From contig CM038232.1 of assembly GCA_021442155.1 (NCBI GenBank), forward strand, positions 65,701,555-65,765,554: DNA of 64,000 nucleotides, written 5' to 3'. Position numbers and translations under genes: made by a program. The first letter of the stretch is position 1, and each line of letters opens with the position of its first letter. Shown here one piece after another: positions 46,878-59,900 of the stretch. The notes under the pieces were generated by a model, which did no database searches, was not told where the DNA came from, and was given only the letters and a program-made list of their open reading frames with translations. This stretch comes from Cymbidium sinense. Lineage: Eukaryota; Streptophyta; Magnoliopsida; Asparagales; Orchidaceae.

Positions 46878-48425
46878 CAAAATTTATATATACTTATAAA
46901 AGGAATGAAAGTATTGCATAAGCTTTGCATTATCATGTCAGGGTTTTAATGAGGTAAACTAATCCCATATTTATATTCTTATGCATGACTATAAACTATT
47001 TAGTATGCAACCAAATGAAGTTATTTTTAACATGTATGTTAAATTTTCTAAAATTATTACAATCAAAATAATATTTGGATGCAAAATTAGCAAATAAAAC
47101 TTTTAGGTTTTACCTGAGTCATAGGATGCAAAGGTCATAGCTATCTTAAAATCTAAAAGCTTATTTATATGTTATATTGAGCTACTATTTAGCTCTTTAA
47201 AACTTTTAAATAAAAACTCAATTAGAGAATAACAAATATGATTAAAAAGAAGAAGAAGAAGTATTATATTTAATATTAAAGAATCTAATAATTTGAGAAA
47301 GATAATCCCAACAATGAAGTTGTAGCCTTATTGGCAAGAAAGTTTAATTTCTTCTCAAAAATAAATAAAAATTCAATAATAAAAAGACAAGTAAGAAAAT
47401 GCTAATCAAGTTCAAATATTATTAATAATATATTTTATTTATGTGTAAGAAACAAAGATATATTAAGTGCGAGTATCGAACTCTTGAAGGCTCATCATAG
47501 ATGAAGAAATCAGAGGACAAAGAAGGCTTCACAAACATTTTAAAAGTTGGCTAAAAATATTCTTCTAGGCTAACTTATATATGAACATATTTGCTAGTGA
47601 ATTTGAGTATGAAGTCAATATTTTTTTGTTTAATGGTTTAAGCAGAATTAGGGAATTTAGAATTAGTATACAACCTTATTTATGATGAAGTACTTTTAAT
47701 AGCAAATTAATTATTCAATAGTTTTGAGTTACTTAGAAAGAAATATTTTATTATGATAAAAATATTACATATTTAAAAATAAACATAATGTAAGATTTCA
47801 TGAGTTAGAATAAATAAATAAAAAGAGAGAAAGACTCATCATGCAAAGAACTTGAGAAGGAATATAATCTATTACAAGAAGAGATTCTCATGATGAATGA
47901 ATTAAAGCATGGCTTGTATATTTGAATAGGCTCATTTGCTACTCTTAATCAAGACCTATGAGATGAATTAAAAATTCATTGTCTTTCTTTTGCACTTCAT
48001 CAAACATACAAGCTCCATTAAGACATGCATCACATCTTACATCTATTTCAAGTTAGATGAAGAAGTTTAGAAAAAATAAAAATTTGTGCTTTCTATGTCC
48101 AACATTAAATATTACTCATGTTGTTCACATGGACACCCATATTGCATGTGCCCTCATAGAAATCATAGGAGAATTGCATGTTAATGGGTCCCTAAGCTTA
48201 AGATTGCATGTCATAGAATCATTCTTTAATGAATCAAATATTATTTGGGTTTCAAAATTTAGAATATTTTAAACTTGAATAGGTGTATTTTCATAATAAG
48301 ACTAACAAAGGGATGTGATACATGGATAGTTGGTATTGTGACACATGATTAAAACATGCGACCAAAAAAATAAAATTCATACCAATTGAGTCCATAAAAT
48401 TATAAAGTTAATTTTGGTGATAATC
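46878..48425. other. Intergenic, no gene seen
   Basis: About 1.5 kb of AT-rich anonymous DNA. One open frame at 48057-48272 has no recognisable similarity and is probably chance. Confidence 0.5.
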
Positions 48426-48780
48426 TGGTTGACCTCACTTTTGGAGTGAGAATTAACCTTTCTAATCTTAGACTTAGGAAACCTTCTAGACACTTGGATT
48501 TCCTTAGTTCTAAGACACTTCAAGTGATTAAAAAAACACTAAACCCAAGATTAGAGACTTAGAAAACATAACCCTAAGCTAAAAGTTTGCCCTAGGACAT
48601 ATAAGTTTCACCTATCCTAAGGCCTAAACCAAAACTCATACCCATTCACACATCCAAAATTAACCTCATGAAAATGAAACTCAACCAAACTCAAACCTAT
48701 TCAATTAATCTTAGTTGAATTTTGTTTTCTAATCCAAGGTCCAAGCCAAATTAACCTGGACCTTAATCCAAGTTAGCTCA
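48426..48780 (+). mobile_element. LTR 5' end fragment, subfamily B, plus strand
   Basis: Starts TGGTTGACCTCACTTTTGG and follows the LTR start of the other copies (AGACTTAGGAAACCTTCTAG, TTCCTTAGTTCTAAGACAC, AGTGATTA, a CCTAAGGCCTAAACC stretch). At about 48780 it switches abruptly to the reverse complement of an LTR 3' part. The adjoining minus-strand LTR lacks about this length at its own 5' end. Confidence 0.75.
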
Positions 48781-51354
48781 TGAAAGATAATAATCATCAC
48801 CTTATAATGGACCTAATCACCTAATAAGGCCTCCTAAGGCACGATGGGTCTTTGAATGTATTAGAGATTTTTTTCCTTACTTTACATGGAGAAGTAAAAT
48901 AGGGCTTATATTAAGCCGAGTTCATTAAGTTCCCTATGGAGGCAAGTCTCCATAGTTAATTACATCCTAAGAAATGGAATTCTCTAAGAATACTTTCAAT
49001 TAAAGTAGAAATTAAAGTCTCTAAAGATTTCAAAAGTAGACTATCAACAAATTGGTTATATCTAGAAAATCAATTAGGAAAGTTCAAGGAGAAGACTTAT
49101 TTTTGGAAGCCAAAGGGAATAAGTAGGAAATACTCAAGATACTAGGAGGCATAGTGAGCATTCTAATCTATCCAACGATTGGGCTTTATATGTTTGAAAG
49201 TGAAGAGAATTATTTTATTTGAGTTGAAATTTATTAGATTGCCAAGACTTATAATCCATCAACACAAGATTATGGAAATATCTAAGAGGTGAGGATATAT
49301 GCTTGTAGACCAAAAAAAATAGCTACCTCAGGTCCTAAATCTAGAGAGCTTCAGTACAATGTTAAAAGGATGACCTAAATCTAAGCGAAGGTGTACATAA
49401 AAGTTTATCTCCACAAGAGAGATAAACCGTCTGACTTTTGGACTTACAATCGCCTAGAGTACCCACCAGCTAACACCTCCTATGCTTTAAATCTATGTAG
49501 TCTAGTCTTATGTAATTACAAGATAGTTGGACTATTATTTATTTAGGAAGAGACTAAAGTCTTAAACCCACTCCCTAAAAGACTAGAGCATGAGTGGTAT
49601 GAATAATGAATTAGTCTAATGCAAAATCTTTTTAAATTTTACTTAATTTTTGACGCTTCATTTGGACAAAGGCTTTAGGATTCTAATGCCTATATGCATG
49701 ATGAAATAAAGTTGTTGGCTAAATCAAAGAGAACGGGGTATTTTTCAACACAAGGGATGCCCTCACATGTCAAGCATTCTCTTATCGTGCAAGGATGGAA
49801 ATCCCCTATTTTCAAGAGAAGAATAATATGCATGCATGATGTGAAACATTCAACCATTCAGCTAAGGGGTTGCTAAATCTTTTAATTATCTTGATTTATA
49901 TGCTGGGATTTATGATGAGGTTATGAGTTCTAGAAAATTTTAGTTTTGAGTGATTGCTTGTGTTAAAAATTTATTTTATCCTAAGAGCCTAATTGCATCT
50001 AGGCCACATTAAAGCATCAAAAATTTAAGAAACTAGAAAAAGCATGTCATTTCTATTATACAAACTAAACAAATTATCAAACACTTCATGAAATAGCGTA
50101 AAATAATAAGAGGCCGGTGCAATTGGGTACTGCTATACACCCAAAAAGAAAAGATGGGTAGCTGAGCTCTACCCTTATACAACTCAGAATATAAAAGACT
50201 ATTTACAATTTACAATAAGTGAATGCTATGGGGCCTTCATTTCTTCATTCTTGATGTCTTCATGTATCTTCCTTCCCCTTTAATTTGGTGGACTTCAAGG
50301 CATCACATGGCACCCCCAGAACAAAGCCTTGAAGCCAATGTTCATCCTAATCCCCCATAGCACCAATCTTAATTCCTAATGCAAAATTACATTCAAAATA
50401 AGAAAATTAAGTCTAACTACACCTACAAAATATGTGTTAACTAAACACACATACAATCTCAAACAGTTATATATATAATTTGGACTTAGCACCCTACACA
50501 TGGCTAACCAAGCCCACTTGTCCTAACTTACATTATGCTTAGGGGTTTAAGAAACTTGCAAAAGAGCATTGATATTTATTTTTAAGCACCCTTTAAGCAC
50601 AATCCCCTGCAAAAATTATGATTAGCCTAATATCAACCTACCATCCAGTCTACGAAGCATACATCCTAACATCTAGTTTAAAATATTACATCACAAAATA
50701 AAATATACATCACACCATGCGCCGTCTTAACATAGGGCTAGAAGTGATGACTTAATTCTAATGTATGTGTTAAGGCTTGTGTGGTATGTCTTCCTAGGCA
50801 TTTGAGTTATAGTTTTCTAAGTATGGAAAGATTTAATTTAGCCTGAAAGGTTGGTTTCACTTCAAGTGGTTTAATGGATTTGAGAATTTTAATTTGTATT
50901 TTATTTTATTTCATATGACCTACACTTAGCAACTAAGTGTTATAAAGATAAGAAAGGGGATCATTCCCTTTCATCCATAACTTAAGCCACTTTCTAAAGT
51001 ACATTAATTTGACTTAATTCTCTTTAGCGAATGGCTTATTACATATTTTTAATTAATCCTAAGTTTAGGTTCACTTTAAATGATTATATTCAATGTGAAA
51101 GGCTTCTTAAGATTAATCTAATTGAATTACTATCATATGATTTATGTTCAATCATTCCTTTCCTTCACATGTAACATGCATATGATTTTTAATCCAACAT
51201 GTATCTATACATATAACACATTTTAGCATACTTATATGATTAATGTAGATATGTATTTTAAGTTTATATTTTCATTTTTGATTGAATTATTTAATTATAT
51301 TAATTTAAACCTCTATCCAAATTCTTATACAAAAATACATAGTGATGAAATTAA

Positions 51355-51960
51355 ATAGGTACATGTCATTGTTAACTAGGGCAGTGAGGTCAAATGACCT
51401 CCTTGGTGCTAACTAAAGCCTCATATTCCTAGGATGTTCAAACTATATACACATTTGCATTCAAACATATGTAAATTTATATATATGAATCTAAGAAAGA
51501 AAGCTCCAAATCACATGACTAATTAATCCAAACACTTAATTGATTATGGATGCATGCATTTTAGTAGAAAGAGAGATTTTCCTCCTTTAGCCACACATAC
51601 ATACACATGTAAAGAAAGAGAAAAAGCAATGCCTTTGTTAACAGGGAAGTGAGGTAATCAAATGACCATCGGGGCTAGCTAAAGCCTCATTCATGGGATG
51701 TAACTATATTCTTTGATATCCACACATTAAGGTATATTTATTTCAGAGGATGAAAATCATGCAAAAATTATATTTTCTATTTCATTAAAACATTTATGTA
51801 TGTGAAACAAAGTTCCAATCACATTCTAATGTAGAAATACATGTAAATGAAATCAGATAAGTACATTTCATTATTAACTAAGGAAGTGAGATAATCAAAT
51901 GACCTCCTTAGGGCTAACTAAAGCCTCGTATTCCCGGATGTCCAGACTATATACTTATTA
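51355..51960 (-). repeat. Three copies of the conserved LTR block, minus strand
   Basis: Copies at about 51365-51445, 51630-51715 and 51865-51955, each containing (plus strand) AGTGAGGTAATCAAATGACC and CTAACTAAAGCCTCGTATTC-like parts, spaced about 235-270 bp. They correspond to the triplicate at 62455-63085. Confidence 0.75.
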
Positions 51961-54659
51961 ACATTCAAATACATGTAAAACTACACATGAATTTAGAAAA
52001 ATAAAGCTTTACTTCACATACCTGAGGTTTAAGCACATGCAAACCTATATGTATTCATAATTACTATCACTCTAATCAACGTAATTGCTTTATAAACTTT
52101 TTTAAAAAATAATTTGAATTTATTAGTGATAATTGCCACACATGTTATAAATTAATCCAACACAGCAAGCTTACATAAAGGAAAACTATTTGATTTAACT
52201 GATTTTGAAAAGATGAATGCATTATTTCAAATGACATAAACCATTTAATATAATTGAAGAGGAATAAATAAACATAAACACATGATTTCATTCAATTGAA
52301 TTAATTCCTAAAGATAATCATATTAAATAAAGCCATTCAAAGTAAACCAAAGCTTTCTTAATATCATTTTTAATTTCATGTTTTAATTTGATTTAAGGAT
52401 GTGAGAAAAGTTTTATTGATCCTAGCCCATTCCTATGTTTGTTATTTAATTTAGTTTAATGAAATGTGATTAAGTTGATTTTATGAGTTAGTTAAGTTAT
52501 AGTATGCTTCAAATACATTAATTAATCCTTTCCTATGTTACCTTAACATAATTACCCAAATAATTATGAGCCAATATGATATGCACATGAATTGAAAATT
52601 AAATCAGCAATGATCCTAAGAAATAAAAGGGTCCTAATGTAATTGGCTCATGATTAACGGTTAATTAAGTTAAGAAACTTAATTAAGTACTCTTATGGCC
52701 TCCCCACACATGTGAGTTAACCATAATTTTCTTATGATATCTTTAGGTTGTTGAACACCTAAAGGTCTACCCAAGAATTTATTAATTAAGTTTTAATATG
52801 ATTATGATTTCAATTTAATTAATTAAGTGATTTAATTAATTAGTTAAATCTTAATTATTCTCATTTTGAAAAAGTGAAGTGAATTAAAGGAAATAGATTA
52901 GGAAAGTGGTCCCAACCCTATTCCTTAGTTCATTTACTATTGAACAATGACTAATGAACTTAATTAATTAATTTGTTACTATTCATGGGATTAATTAATC
53001 ATTAATTAACTTAAAAGATTAAATAAAGTTAAATTAGTTAATTTTCCTTATTAAGTGTGCAATAAATACTAAAAAAATCATGAGAGGTAGAGGTCATCCT
53101 ATTAAATTAACCCACAGAATTTGGGATTAACTGCTCAACTAATCGAGGAGTAAATAAGCTAATTAATTTTGTAATTAAACTTTAATAAAGCATTAATTAT
53201 GATTCAAAATTAATTAAATCATTTTTAATTAATTCTCATCTGAAATACCTTTAAAATGAGTATTTATTTACATTTTTATGATTTTCTATGATTTGTTATA
53301 TTTTTTTTAAAGTTTTTGGCATTAAAAATAACTAATTAAGCCAAATTAAAGGCTAATCCCATCAACACCACATGGCCTGTTGATGCGGCGTGCTTTCCAC
53401 GTACCAACGCTGGATTGATTATTTAAAACTTATCTAACTCAGCGCCTACATGGTAGCGAAGGGACGCGCTTTCTCATGCATTGTCTAATCTAAGATTGGA
53501 TGGCCATGATTAATTGGGTCAATTTGGGTTAACTTGACTAATTGGTAAGGAGATTTCACGCAGAACAGACGGTGCGTGATCCATCTCCTCCCGAGTGAAG
53601 AAAGGCAGATCCAGTTCACCATTGCTTGCTTGATTTGAGCTTACTCGAACTCAAATCAACTCCAAAAAGATCCCACACCTTCACGACATCGATCGGAGGG
53701 CATCCAGCGGTCAAGATCACACAAAATGCACATTTCCTTCACAAGCTCTAACCTATTTTTGCCTAAGGGTCAATTTTGAGAAATTACCTCACCAGAGCTC
53801 CAGATCAGTGGCAATTCTGATTGAGGAAGCTTCATCTAGTGGAGATAAAGCCCTACTAATCAACATGAGCCTTGATTTAGTGTAGTTTGCTCAAAAGACC
53901 AACACTTGAATCTTGGGAGGCCAGCATTGATCGAACTCTTATCTCCTGTGGTCGAGGAGCTTGGGAGAAGATTCATCCTTGCTCGAGGGCTCTAGGGATA
54001 GTGTGTGCAAAGTTAATTTGACTTTGGTAGAGGTTTAAGAAAATGGGATCAAGGGAGGTATTTCCTTATTTTTATTTGAAGGAAACTGGCAATGGGGTGA
54101 TTAGGGAGCTCAAGAAACACTCTAGAAAGCTCTGGGATACTCTTCTTAGGGTTTTCTAGCTCACACTGAGGATCTCTTCTCAGTTTGGATTGAAATGAGG
54201 GGTTATACCCCCTCATTCCCAAGATCGATGGTGGTGATAGGTTTGGCACTTTGTGGATGTCCAGCCACCTAAGGGGGTTGTGGGTGGCAAGGAGGAGGTG
54301 AGATGGCTCAGCTTGGTTGGTTGAAGTTGTGGATATGGCTGCCAAGGAGGAATCATGGGTGTCCTATGGGTTTCAAATGCTCTAATGGGGAGGGTAAGGT
54401 GATTCCATCTCCCATTGGTAATGGCCATCCCAACCACCCCTTGAGTCAGGTTGGGTAGTATCCTAAGTGCCTAGGTGGACCATTGGGAGAGTGCCAACTA
54501 ACCAAGAAATGGAAATAACCACTTACATGGGTGATTTGTCTCATGTGATACCCTTGACCCAAGTGTATAATGTTCATTTGGTATTGGATTTTATTTATAA
54601 AAATTTGAAATGAGTCAAAAGTAGGCCAGCTCAAATTTCAAGTGATTTGGAGTTCAATT

Positions 54660-55500
54660 GGTTAGGTTTGGCTCAATATGGCTCAAATGGGTCAAATTGG
54701 ATCAATTCAAGTTAACTTGACTAATTGGTAAAATTGGGTCAAATTAAGGGTTGGGTCAAGTTCATATGATCATTTGGGATGTATTGGTGTCATTAGTTTG
54801 GTTTGATTTGGCTTAGATTTTTATTTTGACTCATTTGAGTTCAAATGAGTTAACTTGACAAAATTGACCAAATTGGCCAAATTGGCATGGATTAGGTGTT
54901 GGTTTGGGTTTGGTTGACCAATTGAAAATGACTGTAGGCTTTGGTTTCAATTAATTTGGATTTGATTTGGATTTAGGCCAATTTGATCTTTTAGGTCAAT
55001 TTGGGCTAAGTGGGTCAATTAGGTCTAATCATGGCTTTGGTCAAGTTCAACAATCAATTTAGAATGAACTTGAGCCATTGGTTATAATCAATTTGGTTCA
55101 TATTTTGATTAACCCAAGTTGGTCTTTTAAGTCAATTTGGGTCAACTTGGGTCAATAGGGCCAATTAGGTTTGGTTTGGCTCAATTGAAGGTCAAATCAT
55201 GTTCAAATATTGATTTTGAGTTGGTATGAATCATTGGTTTCAAGGGATTTGGTTTAGGTTTCAATTTGGCTAGTTAGTCCATATGGGTTAAGAGGTTGAC
55301 TTGGTCAAAGGACCAAGTTGACTTAGTTTGACACAATTTATGACAATTGATCAACCTAGGGTGATCAACAATCATGATAGGAGGTATTAGTGGGCATTCA
55401 ATCTAATTATGGGTAGCATTAGAACTTGGCTCAAATGGGTTCTTTTGGTCACTTTCGGTCAAGTGAGCCTAAGTGGGTCAATTGGCTCGATTTTGATTTG
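54660..55500. promoter_or_regulatory. TTGAC/GTCAA-dense zone in the minus-strand LTR
   Basis: Same zone as in subfamily A, read on the other strand. It includes a palindrome ACTCATTTGA-GT-TCAAATGAGT at 54829-54850. The function is inferred only from the motif density. Confidence 0.35.
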
Positions 55501-56005
55501 ATTTGGATTTAGTTGAGTTCATATATAGGTTTTGAATTGATATATATAAAAATAATTGCAATTGATTGGGGTTTGAATGAGTTTTGGTTCATTTGCATAT
55601 TTGAAGTCAAAAGGGATAAGTTGGGTTTGACTTGGGTTGATCTTGGTTTGGCTTGATCATTGTAGATTTCATTTATATTTGGAGAGATGATTGAAGGAAT
55701 AATTGATTCATTAGAAAATTAGCTAAATTTGATGGTAAGATTAGGAGAATTTGGTTAGGTCCATATGATAGGGCTATAGGACTTAAGAAAAATTTTGATT
55801 TGGTTTTGATGATTTGAATGTATATTTCATTTATATTTTTGAAAATGATTGAAGATATGATTGATTTATGAGAAAATCAATTGAGTTTGAACTGATTTGA
55901 AGAGAAATTTGGCCTAAGCTCATATAGTTGAATCAAAGGGCTAAGTTTGGACTTGATTTGATTTGACTTTGGTCTTGGTAATTTAAATTTAGATATTATT
56001 TATAT

Positions 56006-56071
56006 ATGGGACCAGTAGTATCCTAGCTACGTCTATGCAGTATGAATCATCGATAACCAGTAGTATCCTAA
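56006..56071. repeat. Short direct repeat at the pol/LTR junction
   Basis: ACCAGTAGTATCCTA occurs at 56010-56024 and again at 56057-56071. The second copy belongs to the integrase GYYW codons; the first sits at the break with the LTR, suggesting a filler copied during end-joining repair. Confidence 0.7.
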
Positions 56072-56330
56072 TCTCTTGATATTGGTTTTCATCTTTGAGC
56101 TAGATTGGTGAGCTCCACATAATCCTGAGTGTACCTTGGTCATGATCTTATGGGTTTCATGTTTGTCCAAATAGCATAACCACATATGATCGAAGGACCG
56201 CCGGTATAAGGTACCATCTATGAGAGCGTGGGAAAGTGCTCTCTGCTTCATCTGATGGTCTTGGGACTTCTCTTGTGGTAGTTTACCTCTATTTAGGTAA
56301 TCAATGAATGGTTACCTCCAATCTAGCTCA
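56025..56330 (-). pseudogene. Integrase N-terminal fragment, minus strand
   Basis: Minus-strand remnant of the integrase zinc-binding region: KQRALSHALIDGTLYRRSF, CYLDKHETHKIMTKVHSGLC (His residues of the finger) and GAHQSSSKMKTNIKRLGYYW, ending at the break near 56033. The catalytic core and C-terminal part are missing; the sequence runs into an LTR instead. Confidence 0.85.
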
Positions 56331-56415
56331 TCATCCTTTTTGGTGATAGCAACCTCCCCTTCAAGAGAGTACTTTTGATAAGTTCAATATTAATAAGGGA
56401 TAAGACTTGTCTATT

Positions 56416-56880
56416 TTAGACCCTTATTGATATGTACTCATCTTCCAGACATGCAAACTCCTTGGAAAGTTTGGCTAAAGCATCTGCTATAGCATTTTCT
56501 CCTCGAGGAATCTTGTAAATGGTAACCTCTAGGATTTGAGCCCACAACTCCATAGTGTACTTGTGGTAGTGGGGAAGCTTAGGCTTTAGAATCTTGTAGG
56601 ACCCAACAATTTGATTGATGATTAATTGAGAATCCCCATAGATATTGATGTTTTGGATGCTAAGAGTAACAACAAACTCCATACTAGAAATTAAAGCCTC
56701 ATATTTGGCTTTATTGTTGGTGCAAGGAATGGACAAGTGATACAATAATCTCATCACATCGGGGTCCGGAGTTAGGAGAACTACTCCTACCTCTGCCTTT
56801 CCTACTAGAGTATATTGTGATTCTTCTCATCTTTGAGAGGAAGTCGTGCCATCAAAGTACATCTCTCAACGGTAAATGCT
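56416..56880 (-). pseudogene. Archaeal-type RNase H (aRNH), minus strand, motifs intact
   Basis: Second RNase H of the Tat type. From the right: EMYFDGTTS (about 56841-56867), a broken stretch, VLLTPDPDVMRLLYHL, CTNNKAKYEALISSMEF (about 56677-56727), INIYGDSQLIINQIVG, and IPRGENAIADALAKLSKEF (about 56458-56515). All four acidic catalytic positions (YFDG, YEAL, GDSQ, ADALAKL) are present, unlike the plus-strand copy at 27874. The last 113 codons (56416-56757) are open. Confidence 0.9.
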
Positions 56881-57059
56881 AGTGTCCCCTAAGTTCACTA
56901 TTTGTTCATCGGGGAGGTCATCACTAAATGGAGAGTCAACAGGAAGTGGGTGTGTGCTAAAAAATTCGTGAGTGCTTGTCCATTCACTGAACGGAGGGGT
57001 ACGAAAGTAATGTCAAATTGTAAAAAAATTATGGACCAACGTGCCAACCGTCTGGATAG

Positions 57060-57420
57060 CATTGACCGTGTTGTGAGATATTATAGTGGATTGATCCTAG
57101 AGATCAAGTTCACCATATGAGAAAGCATGTAGTGCCATAACTTTTGTGATGCAAAGATTAAATCTAGGTAATGCTTCTCAACGAGTGAAAAGTTTTCTTC
57201 AAGAGGGACTAAATGATGGTTGAAGTAGTAGAGCATGTTTTCCTTCTCTTCATCATTGGCTTGAGCCAATAAAATATCGAGAGAGTCATCTAATGTAGCA
57301 ATGTTTAATATGAGCAGCCTGCCCGGGATAGGGACTCAAGAACTAGCGGCGTCATCAGGTAATGCTTGGTGTCTTCAAAGGCATGCTGACACTTATCATC
57401 CCACTTGAACTTGGTTTCCT
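57060..57420 (-). pseudogene. Gypsy RNase H domain, minus strand
   Basis: Reads CQHAFEDTKHYLMTPLVLES (about 57335-57395), then after a frame change AQANDEEKENMLYYFNHHLV and PLEENFSLVEKHYLDLIFAS (57150-57269) and KLWHYMLSHMVNLISRINPL. Stops between the parts. It lies between RT and aRNH in normal Tat order. Confidence 0.85.
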
Positions 57421-58250
57421 CTTTGACAAGTGTTGAGAATGGTTGGCATCTTCCAAATAGATTGGATATAAAGCATCTTAGATACGCCAACTGCCCTTGA
57501 AATGATCTGAGTTGAGTTAGACTTTTAGGGGGTGGCATTTCTAATATCGCTTTAATCTTCTCCGGAATGATTTCAATTCCACAGTATTGGACAACAAACT
57601 CGAAGAATTTCCCTAAAGCTACTCTAAATGCACACTTCATGGGGTTCATTTTGAGGTTAAATTATCTTAGTCATTCAAAAACTACTCTCAAGTCAAAGAG
57701 ATGGTCTTCCTTTTCTTTACTTTTGACCACGAGATCATCGATATGGCATTCGACTTGATGATGAATGTGTTCATTGAAGATTCGAGCCATAGCCCGCTGG
57801 TATGTAGCATCGACATTTTTAAGGCCGAAAGGCATGACCTTATAGTAATAGATTCTGATCGAGGTTCTAAAAGTAGTGTTTCTTTCATCTTTAGGGGCCA
57901 TCTTTATTTAGTTAGATTCAGATGAGCCATCCATGAAAGAGAAGATTGCTTGAGATGAGGCAATGTCCACCATCATCTCCGGGATTGGTAGTGGAAATTC
58001 TTCTTTTGGATATGCCTTATTTAAATCCCTAAAATCGACGCAAATGTGAATTTGGCCATTCTTCTTCTTAACTGGGATGACACTGGCCAACCTAGTAGGG
58101 TATTTTTCTTTTGGATGATACCAGCATCGATTAGTTACTTTACTTCAGAAATGACCTATTATTCAATGTCTAATCGCATACATCTAGGAGCTTTCTTGAT
58201 AGGATTAGCACTAGGCTCTATTGCTAGTTTTTGGACTGCTACATCAGGAG
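57420..58250 (-). pseudogene. Reverse transcriptase domain, minus strand
   Basis: From the right: an N-terminal part (ANPIKKAPRCMRLDIE, near 58165-58215), VIPVKKKNGQIHICVDFRDL (about 58020-58080), FPLPIPEMMVDIASSQAIFS, then a frame change, YYYKVMPFGLKNVDATYQRA and the catalytic motif HIDD at 57734-57745 where YVDD is usual, followed by LVVKSKEKEDHLFDLRVVFE. The C-terminal thumb/connection reads MNPMKCAFRVALGKFFEFVV and PPPKSLTQLRSFQGQLAYLR (57305-57649). Better preserved than the plus-strand copy, but broken. Confidence 0.9.
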
Positions 58251-59089
58251 ATTATTGACTTCACCTTTAGAGTGAGTTCTCAAGCCAAACCAAACCTACC
58301 CTATAGCCCAAATTCAATCCATGTAAACCTTCTTAAGCCAAACCAAACCTTAAATTCAAATTTAAATCAAATCCAAATCCTAATTCATATTTCAAGCCAA
58401 CTAACTGAAGCTCATGATCAAATCCAAACTCAAAATCAACCTAAGCCCTATTATTTTATCTTATGGACTTAGCCTTAGCCAAACTTAAATCAATCGAAAC
58501 TCAATTTATTTTCTCAAATATCAATTCAACCCTTCAATCAATCTATCAAACTTATGAATAAACTCAATTCCAAATCCAATTTGCCAAAATCTATAATCAT
58601 ACCAAATCCTACCTAAGACATATGACCTACCTTCATGAGCTTAGCCAAGTTTGCCTCCAAATTAAGTCAAACTCAATTGATTTTTTCATAAATCAATCAT
58701 ATATTCAATCATCTTTACAAATACAAATGAAATATACATTTAAATCATCAAAAGTAAATCAAACTAAATCAAAATCTTTCTTAAACCCTTTGAGCTGACA
58801 TCATGAACTTAGCCAAAATCTCATCCAAATCAAGCCAAAGTTAATTGATTATCTCATGAATCAATCATACCTTCAATCATGTTTGCAAATATAAATGAAA
58901 TCTATAACCATCAAGCCAAACCAAAAATCAACCCAAGTCAAACCCAACTTGACCTTTTTGACTTGAAATATCCAAATGAACCAAAACTCATCCAAACCAA
59001 AATCAATTGCAATTGAGTTTATATATCAATCTCAAATTCATATATAAACTAAACTAAATCAAAACTCAACCTAAAATCAACTCAACTAA

Positions 59090-59900
59090 ACCCAATTGGT
59101 CCGCTTGACCCAAAGTGGCTAATTTGACCTATTTGAGCCAAGTTCCAATCCTACCAAAATTAGATTGAACCAAGCCCACCAAGACCTCCTATCAAGATTT
59201 TTGATTACCCTAGGTTGATCAATTATCATAAATTATCTCAAACCAAGTCAACTTGGTCCTTTCACCAAGTCAACCACCATAAGAACTAAAACTAACCAAA
59301 TTTTAACCTAAACCAAATCCCTTGAAACCAATGATTCATACCAACCCAAAATAAATATTTGAACATGACTTGACCTTCAATTGAGCGAAACCAAACCCAA
59401 TTGGCCCTCTTGACCCAAGTTGACCCAAATTGACCTAAAAGACCAAATTGGGTCAAATCAAAATATGAACCAAATTGATTACAACCAATGGCTCAAGTTC
59501 ATTCCAAATTGATTATTGAACTTGACCAAAGCCATGATTGGACCCAATTGACCTAATTGAACCCAATTTATCCACTTAGCCTAAATTGACTTAAAAGATC
59601 AACTTGGCCTAAATTCAAATCAAATCTAAATTAATTGAAACCAAAGCCTACAATCATCTTCAATTGGTCAATCAAACCCAAACCAACACTTAACCCAAGC
59701 CAACTTGGCCAATTTAGTCAAATTAGTCAACTTAACCCAAATGACTCATTTGAACTCAATTGAGTCAAAATAAAATCTAAGCCAAATCAAACTAAACCAA
59801 TGACACCAATACATCCCGAATTATCATATGAACTTGACCCAACCCTTAGTTTGACCAAGTTTGACTTAATTAGTCAAATTGAGCCAAATCAAACTAAATC
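59090..59900. promoter_or_regulatory. TTGAC/GTCAA-dense zone in the plus-strand B LTR
   Basis: Many TTGACC/TTGACT cores, for example GCTTGACCC, AATTTGACC, GTTGACCC twice at 59412-59430. A near-palindrome GACTCATTTGA ... TCAATTGAGTC lies at about 59744-59767. Confidence 0.35.

Larger units (their letters stand above)
48781..56005 (-). mobile_element. LTR, subfamily B, minus strand, both ends incomplete
   Basis: On the minus strand this reads from about LTR position 330 (56005) to near the 3' end (48781). Landmarks: ATTGATTTTCTCATAAATCAAT hairpins at 55850-55880, the TTGAC-rich zone (54660-55500), the GGGTTAATTTAATAGGATGACC block (53085-53110), three copies of the conserved block (51360-51955), GTGGACTTGGTTAGCCATGTG (50495-50520), and CCATAGTTAATTACATCC-type 3' landmarks (48950-48970). 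It lacks the LTR terminus on both sides. No gene; the minus-strand frames at 54049-54634 are accidental. Confidence 0.85.

Noticed and set aside
48057..48272. 71-codon open frame in intergenic DNA
   Set aside because: No similarity recognised and no promoter or splice context; chance in AT-rich DNA.
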